Shown: piece after piece, positions 47,901 to 57,881 of the stretch
Position numbering within the stretch: the first letter of the stretch is position 1
Layout: every line of letters begins with the position of its first letter
DNA from: Tetranychus cinnabarinus
Taxonomy: Eukaryota; Arthropoda; Arachnida; Trombidiformes; Tetranychidae
NCBI GenBank assembly: GCA_022266195.1
Contig: WHVY01000002.1
Coordinates: 9,687,001-9,751,000 of the forward strand
DNA length: 64,000 nt
Direction of reading: 5' to 3'
Notes under the pieces: model-generated
Databases searched by the model: none
What the model saw: the letters and a program-made list of their open reading frames with translations, nothing else
What the model was told of the DNA's origin: nothing
Position numbers and translations under genes: made by a program

Positions 47901-50900
47901 CGAGCCAACTTTAGGTTACGATCAAGAGTTTGACTTCTCTCAGTACATCTAGAGGTTAACCTATTCCATCGGTGTCGAATGGTCATCAACAGGTCACGTT
48001 GTTTACCGCTTTTCTCCAAATCTTCTAGAATGCTTTGCTTACGACGAATAGATTCTTGCAATTGTTGATTCTGGTTCATTTGAGTCTCCAAGGTTTCAGT
48101 CAAGTAAGATGCTTCTTCCATCTTTTCAAGTTGAGATTCAGTTTCTGTTAGCCAACAATCAAAATCGTGCAATTTTTGCTCAAACTGTCGAGTCTCATTT
48201 AAAGCCAATTTAATTGCTTCTTTACGTTGGTTAAGGATTGTTAAATTGGTTGAATGTTTAGTTTCCATTGAGCGTATTAAATGGACAAAATGGCGATAAG
48301 TTGTTTCCCATTCTTTGCCCAATGATCGAGTCTCTTCATGCATTACCATTTTATTCAATTCATCCAAATTTGACGTGATTTTATCACTTTCATGATAAAC
48401 GTCTTCCACTTCGACCATTTGTTTCTCAAGAGCAACACTTTCACTTGAAATGGAGGAAAATCGTGAAATAATTTTCTCCTCTTGTTTCAATTGAGCTTCA
48501 ACTTTATCCAGTTTATGTCGTATTTTGTCAATGGCAGCTGATGCTGATTCAATTGACTCCAATCGAGATGATAATTGATGGTTAATTGACTTAACCCGAT
48601 CAACATAATGGTTTATCTCGTTAACAAAAGAATTGGATTCTGAATTAACCGTTTCACTGGTAATTTCAACAATCCGTCTCTTTGATTGTTCAACTTTATC
48701 GATTAAACTGGAAGATTGGTTCAGCAGACTTTTGGTTGTTTCAAATAATTTTGAATCGCAAGACGTTGATGACATTACTTGACTTGAAGCAACCTTGCAT
48801 TCAAACCTTTCAACCTCACTGGCGACCTGTTTAAGAGTTGAATCCAGCGATTCCAATTTACCAACCATTTCTCGTAATTGTTCATATTTTTTAGTCGTCT
48901 CTTTGTAAACCTTTTCATATCGAGAGCAACTTTCTTTGACTTCTTTCTCAATTAGATTTGTTGATTTATCCGATCCGATTACCTTTAAATTGGACACAAT
49001 TACATATTCTGATCGGTGTTGATCCAAGCTTGACTTTAATTTGTCAACAAATGATAAACTTTTCTCATTTGTCATCTGATTACAAGTAGTTTCAGGTAAA
49101 TTGGATAAATCAGTTTCAACGCTATCCAAATAGGAGTTGAATTTTCTCAATGTTTCCTTTGCTTTGCTTGATGCTTGTAAACTTGCCTCTAATTGATTAA
49201 TTTTAGACTCGGCTGAGGATCGAATTGATTCCCAGCTTGAATTGATTGTCTCCAATTTAGATCGGATTGTATTGGTTTCATAAGAGTTTTCAAGTCGACT
49301 GATCAAATCATTTCCAGATTCAATTAAATCTTCATAATCAACTTCACGTGATTGTATACTTTTAATGATTGACTCAATTCGTTCAAATTCATCTCGAAGT
49401 GAACTTAACTGGTGACTGGTCGATGAACTGGATTTAGATAAAGATGTTTCAATAGTTGACTGCCATTTGCTAAATTCATTTGCTTTCCTTGAAAAAGATT
49501 CAAAATCTTTATAATTTAAGGTTGCATCTTTAATGTCACCACTAATCTCACGATACTTGCGTTCAATTTCATTTAGGCTGTTTCGTGCCTTTATTTGTTC
49601 GCTTGAAGAAGCCAAAAGTCGACAGAGATGATCACAGATAGCCTCGCATTCACCAATGTACGATCTTTGAGAGGTTAATCGAGACTCCAATGTAATCAAC
49701 TTGATCTCCTTCTCATCAAGGGACAATGAAGATGAGATGCAAATTTTGTTCAAATCACTTGATATTGATTCCAGCTCTTTGTCAATTGAAGATACTTTTG
49801 AATAATATTTAGACCTTGCTTGATCAAGATCAGTTAATCGTTTCTCAAAATCATTGGCCGAGTTTACACAAGATTTATATTGATCGTGAAGAGCTCGAGT
49901 CAACCTTTCAATGCGATTGAATTCAATTGAATCGCGATCCATTCTGATTTTACAGAGTTCAGCTGATTCGTCGACAGTTTTTATCAAATGAAATTGCGAT
50001 GACAATTCAGCTTTCAACATATTTACTTGGGAACGTTTGGACTCAATGTTGATCAAATCACCATCATCATCAGCCACCAATGAATGGATCCTTCTTTCAA
50101 CACCGTCAAGCCATTTCTTGGCCAAGGTATAATTTTGTTGGAAAGCTTTGAATTCGGTAATCAAGTCCAACCTTTCATTAATCTCTGATACAATATCGGA
50201 CCAGTTTTCCGTTTCATCGTCAACAAGAGTAACATTGGTTGAGATGACATTCTCGATGACTTCGCCTCTTCGGATACGATCAGCAGTTGCTTGATCAATG
50301 ATACCCTTTCTAACAGCCAAGTCAATGGGAATCTCTTGGCCAGTCCTTGGATCATGAACGGTTAAGTTAACAGATCGGTTGACTGAAAATCCTGAAGCCG
50401 ATGATTCTTGTGCTCGCAATCGATCTGCAGTCTCTCGGTCAACTAAACCTTTCCGTACAGCCTCTTCAAGTGCAACTTCTTGGCCAGTTGATGGATCTTT
50501 GATGAAAATTTCTCGAGACTTTAAGACTTGAACTGTTTCTCTGATTAATCTTGATCCTGGTCGACCTGAGTCACTTTCATCTAGACTTGGATTGATAGTA
50601 ACCTGTGAAGCAGCCGAGGCCGATTCCATCAAAAGTAATGGCGATGATGAAAGGATAAAAAGACCTCGTCTTACTGCTTCTGGTAAAGTATATGTTTTAC
50701 CTCGCTTCTTATCGACAACAGTATATTTAACTGGATCAAGAATCTTGCGAGATATGGCCTCACTCAAGCTGATTGGTTTGCCTGTTAAGGTGTCGATGAC
50801 GGAAAATTTTGCCCAGTCAATGTTTCTACTGGCCAAGGATTCAGCTAATGTTGACCGTTTACTTGTTACTTCATCAAAGACTGTATCACTTGATGGACAA

Positions 50901-52273
50901 TAAAAGATGTTTGTTCCTATTTCAACAAACTCTTCATATTTTGTTGTTGAATCAACTTTTCCCGATGAAGATTTAGAATCTTCAAATGATTCAGATTTAT
51001 GGGTTGATGTTGATGAAAAACGCTTGGATTCGGATGATGTTGACTCCATTTTCGGTGGACTTGATGATCTGTTTCGAATTGAAGATCTGATTGGTGATGA
51101 TCGCATTCCTATTGGACTTGGCTCCAATGTAACCTCATCTTTTGGTGATATGCCTTCAGTACGAACTATTTTGATGACACGAGTAACCAAAGAATCACTT
51201 GTTTTAACTTTATCGTCAAAAGTGACAAAACCTCGGTCAATTGCTTCTTCTAGTGATATTTTACTTCTGTTGTTGTCAATTGAATAAGATCCGTGTTCAT
51301 CGAGTAAACCCTTTTCAAGAGCACGGTATAATGATACTGGTCGAGAGCTGATTGGTGATGAAGTGGAACCCGAGGCTTGTGGTGTAGATAGTCGAGCTGG
51401 ATCAACAACATCAGCTGAAATGGGATTGATAATTTTACATTTCAAAGCTTCTCGAAAAGTGATATTAGTTGGACGTGAAGTTGGAAGATTAAACATACCC
51501 GATTTAGGGTTGAGAAGCTTCTTCCTTATTGAATCTTTGAGTGACCAGCCATCTTCTGGAACTTCAATTGAACACTCAATCACTTCTTTTGATGAACTCG
51601 ATGTTGTTGTACTTGTTTCGGTGATTGGTGATTTATCATCTCTTTTGCTTGTTGATGATGAAGAACTATTCATTTCTGAATGATATTCATGAGAGTATGA
51701 TGATTTAGCCATTGGTTCCAGATTAATGCGAACCTTTTTTTCACTTTCACGACTTGGTGATCGGTTTTGTGATCGATTGGTGGTTACTGAAGATATTGAT
51801 GATGCTGTTGCTGATGTGCTCGATGCTTTGGTTGATGTTAATGGAGCTTCAGCAGATAATACTTTTTCCGTCATCTTAGGCCAAGTCGATTCCCTTCCAC
51901 CGCACTTTTCCCAATTTTTAGAGTCATACTTAGCCTCAAATGGTGTTGATTTACCAGAAACACCAGGACTGACGGTTCTAGATATCGATGATGATGATGA
52001 TTTTACGGAACTACTGGAAGCTGGTCGAACAGTGATCGTCTTTGTTGATGAATCGTTGGTATTTTGTGACTCTGGTCGAGTCTTCCATGAATCAGGTCGG
52101 TATGTTTCACGCACTGGTGAACGTGTTGGTGACTTGTTGGGAGATTTATCTCTACTATTTAATGGGCGAGTTTTAACACTTGATCTAGAAGGGCTATCAC
52201 TGGATCGAAGTGAAGCTTCAAATGAATTGCGACTTGGACCTTGATTGGTAATCCTAGCTGGTGAAGGAGCCAT
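44935..52273 (-). CDS. shot-like: Spectraplakin (Shot/MACF1-like), short form without CH and plakin domains
   Basis: Exons are 46145-52273, 45801-45918, 45365-45495, 45168-45282 and 44935-45056, with matching phases; the product is 2204 residues. Residues 1-240 are Ser/Pro-rich and basic. Residues ~240-690 hold plectin-type repeats (for example DPSTGQEVALEEAVRKGLVD). Residues ~700-1900 hold about eleven spectrin repeats with the usual Trp. Two EF hands lie at ~1950-2001. The GAS2 microtubule-binding domain starts near 2013 and continues across exons 2-3 (VMVRVGGGWVSLNEFL, NDPC). The tail is Ser/Arg- and Gln-rich. Known family role: crosslinking microtubules, and in full forms actin. The N-terminal CH and plakin domains are absent, and a 5' UTR intron just upstream implies an own promoter. 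It is therefore a microtubule-side isoform or a split gene. Confidence 0.88.
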
Positions 52274-52321
52274 CTTTGTGTCACTTTGATCTTTGACACT
52301 CGATACAAAAATAAATTAAAC

Positions 52322-52443
52322 CTGAAGGAATGGATAACAAATAAGTTGATTGGAAAATTAAACAGTCAAACCAAATTATAATTAAAGGTTGAACAAAATG
52401 AACTTGAATATTAGCAGATATTATTTGATAAAAGTCCTCTTAC
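52322..52443 (-). other. Inferred 5' UTR intron of the spectraplakin transcript
   Basis: On the minus strand, CATCTG is followed by GTAAGAG (donor at 52443), and a CCTTCAG acceptor ends at 52322, 48 bp before the ATG. An in-frame TAA lies between acceptor and ATG, so coding sequence cannot enter from upstream through this junction. This supports the ATG at 52273. Confidence 0.4.
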
Positions 52444-53767
52444 CAGATGAAGACAAAGCAGCTTGATAAATATCTTATGAATTAAGAGATGGAATCAAAG
52501 ATGATTTGAAATAAAATTGGAATCGATTTGATAAATTAATGAAAATCACTAGTGAGGAAGTTTTCTTGAACACGAATTTGTGAATGAAAACGAAGCAAAT
52601 GAATAGTAATTTGAATGTTGAGCAATTTTTCTGCTAAGATACTTTTGAATTTCTAAGCTCAAGAAGATTCTAAAATTTTCTCGATGTATAATTAATAAGA
52701 TGATGGTGAAGATGACGAAGATTCAATACTTCGTAGGAACAACAATTTACCTAATAAGGATCGATTATGGGTTGGGTTAATTTTGATAATACAAAAAGAT
52801 CCCAAAGAAATGCCCACGAACTCCGGTGAACAAGATTATTGCCAATTCTCACTTTTACTCTCTTCCTCCATGGACTTTCCCTCCCTTAACACAATCTTCA
52901 TCTTCATCGTCTTCCCTTACCATTTCATGTCAACATGAGTAAAAAAATACAAATCGAGAAGGTAATGAGTGGATGTTGATTAAACACTTAACAAGGTTCG
53001 AGGTTTTTTTAACAACAAAACAGCAAACAAAGCAAGTTTACGCTTAAAATTAGTGTGGGTTGATTAGCTATTTACATCAATTCCCTTAATCACAGTTAAG
53101 GTATTCTGCTAATATAATTTGGCAAATCGCTTAAACGGAAGAAACCAGTCTTAGTGGGCAAACACTGTCTGTTTACAAGGTATAAACCTTGAGGTTAAAT
53201 GACTAATCTGAAGAGGGACAATTTTTGAACGTACATTCGCAATGCGAATCATTAATTAACAGAAGTCAATCCATAATTTTGCTCATCATTTCAATCTTCA
53301 TCAAAAATACACACAAACTGAGTCAATGTATCTTGTTTATTTACTATCGACTTCCTTGGCTGGCTTTTTTTTGTTGACAGCAAATTTTAATGGTTCCTAC
53401 GCATCGATCCGCTGTTAGTATCTATTTATTATTTAGTTACTATTCCAACACTCACATTCAAAATCAAGGTTAATTGATGTTTATTTGTTTATTTGTTTTT
53501 CGTTAACTACATTGATTTTGATTATAATCGGGAAGATTACCGTTTCTAAAACCAATCCATGTTTTATTTTGCTCTTGATTGAACAAATTTTCAAGGTTCC
53601 TCCGAAATGGCGTAGGTTAGATAATGAACCATTTCATCCAACATGGGATGCTTGATATCTGTTGAGATGGACACCAATTCAACAAATCGGAAATACAAGG
53701 AATCTGGTTGAACAATCCCTTTCAGACAGTGAAACAAAGTATATTACCAGAATAGCAAAACTATTTT
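52444..53767. other. Spacer between spectraplakin and protease genes
   Basis: This probably holds the first 5' UTR exon and promoter of the spectraplakin transcript (52444 to about 52900) and the 3' flank of the protease. A CT-rich patch at 52850-52920 may be promoter-proximal. No other gene is seen. Confidence 0.4.
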
Positions 53768-54643
53768 CTAGTTTTTGGATGAAGTAAGGCAATGATAATA
53801 ATCATCCAAGACATCATAGTTTGCTGTCACACACGCAATCCAATCGAGAAACTTGGTGACCCGAGCGTAAATACCAGGTTGAAAGGGTCGAGCACAACCA
53901 AATCCAGCAGAAACAATACCAATCAGGGTCCACTGGCCATTTTCCTGGACAGCTAGAGGTCCACCAGAGTCACCATCACATGCATCTTTACCACCTGGTA
54001 AGTAACCAGCACACAACCAGGAATGATGGAATTTTGTTCTTTGAAATACGCTTGTTAGCTTCAAAATCTGTTGGCACTTGAAGTTGCTCATCACTGGCAA
54101 CTCCACATGATTTAAATATTTGGGTCGTTGATTTGGCCTCTCACCTAAGGATCCCCATCCAATGACGGTTGCAAGTTTACCGGCGTAATCATCCTCTTTT
54201 GACAGGGGCAACGAAATGGGATAAATTTCGGTGTCAAAAGTCACCGGTGTCATGAAGCGTATCAAGGCAATGTCATTTGTAAACATACCATGTCGATACA
54301 ATGGATGACAAATAAATTCATGAATGGGAATTACTTTCTTACCATGAGGAAAGTCTCGTGTTTCCCCAATTCTAAGTCTGAAATTCGCTGCATCCTTGCG
54401 ATAGACACAATGGGCAGCTGTTATGGCCCAAAACTGGCCAATGAGGGAGGCTCCACATTTGAATTTTTCCATTTCAATTTCATTTTCTTCATTATAATAC
54501 ATTTCGAATAAAGAAATCATGAAAGGCCACTCCGTCGGTCTGGACTCTAAGCCACCAACGATCCGACCCTGAAGTTTCCAGCCATAAATCGACTGGAAAT
54601 TGGTGGCCAATGAAAAGATGACTAAAATAACTTTGAGAAGCAT
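53768..54643 (-). CDS. Secreted trypsin-like serine protease (S1A), single exon
   Basis: The product is 291 residues from the ATG at 54643; the frame extends 12 bases further without ATG, and MLLK is conserved in the broken duplicate. The signal peptide ends near residue 21. A very short propeptide ends WKLQGR, and the activation site is R27/I28 (IVGG). The catalytic triad is complete: H78 (TAAHC), D124 (NDIAL), S226 (GDSGGP). Asp220, six residues before the Ser, predicts cleavage after Arg/Lys. The residue equivalent to Trp215 is Ala (VSAGFGC), which is unusual. There is no clip or CUB domain, so a digestive or extracellular protease is likely. It is divergently paired with a DEG/ENaC copy. 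Confidence 0.9.
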   Translation of the reverse strand: MLLKVILVIFSLATNFQSIYGWKLQGRIVGGLESRPTEWPFMISLFEMYYNEENEIEMEKFKCGASLIGQFWAITAAHCVYRKDAANFRLRIGETRDFPHGKKVIPIHEFICHPLYRHGMFTNDIALIRFMTPVTFDTEIYPISLPLSKEDDYAGKLATVIGWGSLGERPNQRPKYLNHVELPVMSNFKCQQILKLTSVFQRTKFHHSWLCAGYLPGGKDACDGDSGGPLAVQENGQWTLIGIVSAGFGCARPFQPGIYARVTKFLDWIACVTANYDVLDDYYHCLTSSKN

Positions 54644-54756
54644 GGCAAAACACAAAATTAGTACTATTGTTCACTCCATGATGGCAACCGATAAACTAAA
54701 TTTTGTTTTGAAAATAAGAAGATTAAAATCTGGTTCAAAGTATTGAGCTAAAGGCA

Positions 54757-55204
54757 AAATCCTGGAAGATCCTAGTTACTTAAAGACAATTGAAGATATT
54801 GTTTTTCGGTGTTTTGATGCAGCTAAACAACCAGATTGTGTAGCTAGAGCATTCTACTCATCGATTCGCAGTCCTATCCCTATAACAGGCAATTTTGCTA
54901 AAATATCATTTGATACCCTCAGGGACCTAATGCACCGAATAACATATGAACCTGAGATGACAATTCTTGATGCTGTTATTATGACTGGTACAGCACTTGG
55001 AGCTTGGTTGGGATTTTCAATTGCTGTTCATAGACAATTTCATCTCATTCTAATCGAAAGGAATCATTTGATTCTCAGCTTAAACCAGGGTTTCGGTACC
55101 CATTTTATTTGTATTATGAGTTACCTAACTATGATGTAAACCCATTTCAATTAGATCATCGAAATCTCCAAAGAAATCTCAAAAGTCAATACATTTTATT
55201 GAAA
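54757..55204 (+). pseudogene. Truncated DEG/ENaC channel copy
   Basis: This matches the intact channel gene (57085-57655) at high identity. It begins in the middle of the ectodomain (DPSYLKTI equivalent) and includes the second membrane segment with its GxS filter (LGAWLGFSIAV). A second deletion of about 130-150 bp then removes the start of the cytoplasmic tail, and the frame breaks. The first ~1 kb of the gene, with TM1, is gone. About 80 bp of the shared divergent spacer (54680-54756) precedes it, joined directly to mid-gene sequence. Confidence 0.85.
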
Positions 55205-55249
55205 TGTTAAAAAATTCAATATGAAATCATATTGCAATACGAATATGAT

Positions 55250-55618
55250 TGCAATATGAAATTTCGTCCGTTGAAATACGCTGCTTACCTTCAAAATCCC
55301 CATCCAATGACGGTTGCAAGTTTACCGGCGTAATCATCCTCTTTTGACAGGGGCAACGATAGACACAATGGGCAGTGTTATGGCCCAAAACTGGTGAATG
55401 AGGGAGGCTCCACATTTGAATTTTTCCCTTTCACTTTTCACATCATATTCAAATAAGGAAATCATCCAAGGCCACTCAGTCGGTTTTGACTCTAAACCAC
55501 CAACGATTCGACCCTGAAGTCTCAAGCCATAAATCGACTGGAAATTGGCGGCCAATGAAAAAATGGCTAAAATAACTTTAAGAAGCATGGCAATCGTCAA
55601 CACAAAATTAGTAACCAT
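55250..55618 (-). pseudogene. Internally deleted trypsin-like protease copy
   Basis: The 5' part is highly similar to the protease at 53768-54643: leader, LQGRIVGG and CGASLI. A one-base loss then shifts the frame just before the catalytic His. About 190 bp, holding the catalytic Asp, is deleted between CVYR and PLSKEDD. A second deletion of about 80 bp follows IGWG. The match ends near 55250, and the Ser region is missing. It cannot encode an active enzyme. Confidence 0.88.
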
Positions 55619-56176
55619 CTTGTGAATTCAACGATGGCAACCGATAAACTAAATTTTGTTTTTGAAATAAGAAGATTAAAATCTGGTTCAAAGTATTGAG
55701 CATAGGTCTGGAAGCTTCATGTTATGGTCATGAAAGTAGTCAATCACAATCTCGGAGCAACCTTTACCAATCTTCAATTTTTCCCATCAGAATTGATTTA
55801 TAAGTCTTTTGCAATGGCATTAAAAAATTTTAGTGAAACAATCAATCGATATAAACAGGATTGTAAGTTAACCAGCTATTGACTTCCATTGATTCTCACT
55901 TTATAACCCATTATTTGACAGTGAATTGCTCGATATTATGTAACGTATAAAATCGAGTCTCGACTCATTTGTATTAACATAAATTGCCTAGATGGTTATC
56001 AAGGAAAATTACAATCAAATGATAAAAATTATTGGCAACCACAATCATCTATTGGTAAGTCAAAGCCTTTGTCAACTTGACTCTTAACCATTTAGGTGAG
56101 CAAAATTAAACAAAAAGATGAAACTAATTCTGTCGTGTTTGTATTATTATAATTTATTGTGTATTTAATCATAATC
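55619..56176. promoter_or_regulatory. Divergent spacer (protease copy / DEG-ENaC)
   Basis: The first ~90 bases match 54665-54756, the equivalent spacer beside the intact protease, so the divergent arrangement predates the duplication. It presumably contains promoters for both directions. No element beyond AT-rich TATA-like runs can be named. Confidence 0.4.
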
Positions 56177-57652
56177 ATGTTTATAACAATGTTACATAAA
56201 TCTAACCCCTGGAAAAGGTTGAAAAGTCATCAGTTATTTCAAATATTTTGTGTTTTTGGAGCCATAATTCAAGTTAGCTATATTTTCAAGCGTTATTTTA
56301 GTTTCGCTTATTCAACTCGAGCTATTATTTATGTGCCTGATAGAACTGAATTGCCTGATGTCATTATATGCTATGATATGTTGTATATGGTTAATCAATC
56401 TAAACTGATTACTGTTTATCCTAACCTATTCCAACAATCAAAACTAAACCACTCAGAGGTGTTGGAAGTACTTAAAAACAGCTATAATGGTTATTTTACC
56501 AACTTGACAATCAAGCAAACATGGAATCTGATGTTATCTTCTGAGGCAGCAGTTCATTCAGCAATTGCTCGATCAGCTCCTGATAAGGGAAAGACCATTA
56601 CATACGATTGTCCATTTCGAAATGTGTTTTACCGTAGTGCTTATTGTTTTGTGTTTACATGTTGGACAGAAAGACCAGCAATTATTTGGTCTCGCAATCT
56701 TTACCGTGGCAGTCAGTATGAGACCTTTTTTGAAATCAATTTTCACCAATCTTTTTTTCAAAAAATACATTATTATTATTTGGCCCTAATCAACCCTAAA
56801 ACAACAGCCCTAGGAGCGTCACTCAAGTGGGAATCACAAGAAACAGTTGCTCAAACTCAATCTCATCGCTATTTCTTTTATTCACTTCAAGTTGATTATT
56901 TACCCAAACCCTATGCAACTAATTGTCTCAACTATTCTGAGCTTGGTTACCCATCAAGGGAAGACATGATTAATCAATGCGAAATAAAGTTAGCAATCGA
57001 ATTGCTTGGAGCACCTTTAGCTTGGTCTATAATTGATTATCCATATGATAAGCCGTTCGGTAAACAAATTTATGATCAAAGGAAGAAAGATCCTAGTTAC
57101 TTAAAGACAATTGACGATATTGTTTTTCGGTGCTTTAATTCAGCCCAACAACCAGACTGTGTTGCTAGATCATTCTACTCATCGATTCGCAGTCCTATCC
57201 CTATAACAGGTAATTTTGCTAAAATATCATTTGATACCATCAGGGATCCAATTTACCGAATAACATATGAACCTGAGATGACAATTCTTGATGCTGTTAT
57301 TATGACTGGTACAGCACTTGGAACTTGGTTGGGATTTTCAATTGCTGTTCATATTCCTAGATTTTTTGACTCAATTATGTGTAATTGTAAGAATCGAAAG
57401 CAATCAGCAGGGCTACCGAAGTATAGTTATGCTAAAAAAGGAAAGCTAAGTAGAATTGGTCCAAATCATAATCGAGTTTTTACACTTTCATCTCATTCTA
57501 ATCGAAAGGAATCATTTGATTCTCAGCTTAAACCAGGGTTTCGGTTCCCATTTTATTTGTATTATGAGTTACCTAACTATGATGTAAAGCCCATTTCAAT
57601 TAGATCATCGAAATCTCCAAAGAAATCTCAAAAAGTCGATACATTTTATTAA
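56177..57652 (+). CDS. DEG/ENaC-family sodium channel subunit, single exon
   Basis: The product is 491 residues from the ATG at 56177; the six codons before it begin with GTG. TM1 lies at ~20-42 (LFQIFCVFGAIIQVSYIF). The large Cys-containing ectodomain includes YDCPFRNVF, YCFVFTC and FRCFNSAQQPDC. TM2 lies at ~385-415 with the family's G-x-S filter in GTWLGFSIAV. The tail of ~80 residues is basic and Ser-rich. Family role: trimeric amiloride-type Na+ channels in mechanosensation, chemosensation or ligand gating; large single-exon sets are known in spider mites. AATAAA lies at 57826-57831. The closest relative is the truncated copy at 54757. The ligand is unknown. Confidence 0.88.
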   Translation: MFITMLHKSNPWKRLKSHQLFQIFCVFGAIIQVSYIFKRYFSFAYSTRAIIYVPDRTELPDVIICYDMLYMVNQSKLITVYPNLFQQSKLNHSEVLEVLKNSYNGYFTNLTIKQTWNLMLSSEAAVHSAIARSAPDKGKTITYDCPFRNVFYRSAYCFVFTCWTERPAIIWSRNLYRGSQYETFFEINFHQSFFQKIHYYYLALINPKTTALGASLKWESQETVAQTQSHRYFFYSLQVDYLPKPYATNCLNYSELGYPSREDMINQCEIKLAIELLGAPLAWSIIDYPYDKPFGKQIYDQRKKDPSYLKTIDDIVFRCFNSAQQPDCVARSFYSSIRSPIPITGNFAKISFDTIRDPIYRITYEPEMTILDAVIMTGTALGTWLGFSIAVHIPRFFDSIMCNCKNRKQSAGLPKYSYAKKGKLSRIGPNHNRVFTLSSHSNRKESFDSQLKPGFRFPFYLYYELPNYDVKPISIRSSKSPKKSQKVDTFY

Positions 57653-57881
57653 ATATTAAAATAGTTCAAAATTAATACACCTTTATTAATAATGTACCTT
57701 TTTTCACTTTACAAATCTATGGAGTACTTTGCAAGCTTTCAAAGCTGATTCTAAAGGCAAATAATGGTAATTATCTTTTTGTAGACATGTATTTTAGTGT
57801 ACATTTGAAAATAAGAAATAGCATAAATAAATTCTTTGTAGCTGATGAAGTTGGAAATTATTTAAATAAATAGCTTGCTCA

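Noticed and set aside
50592..52244. Plus-strand open frames of up to 172 codons opposite the spectraplakin exon
   Set aside because: They are antisense shadows of a Ser/Asp-rich coding exon and end where the exon's codon pattern changes; no domain or splice signal.
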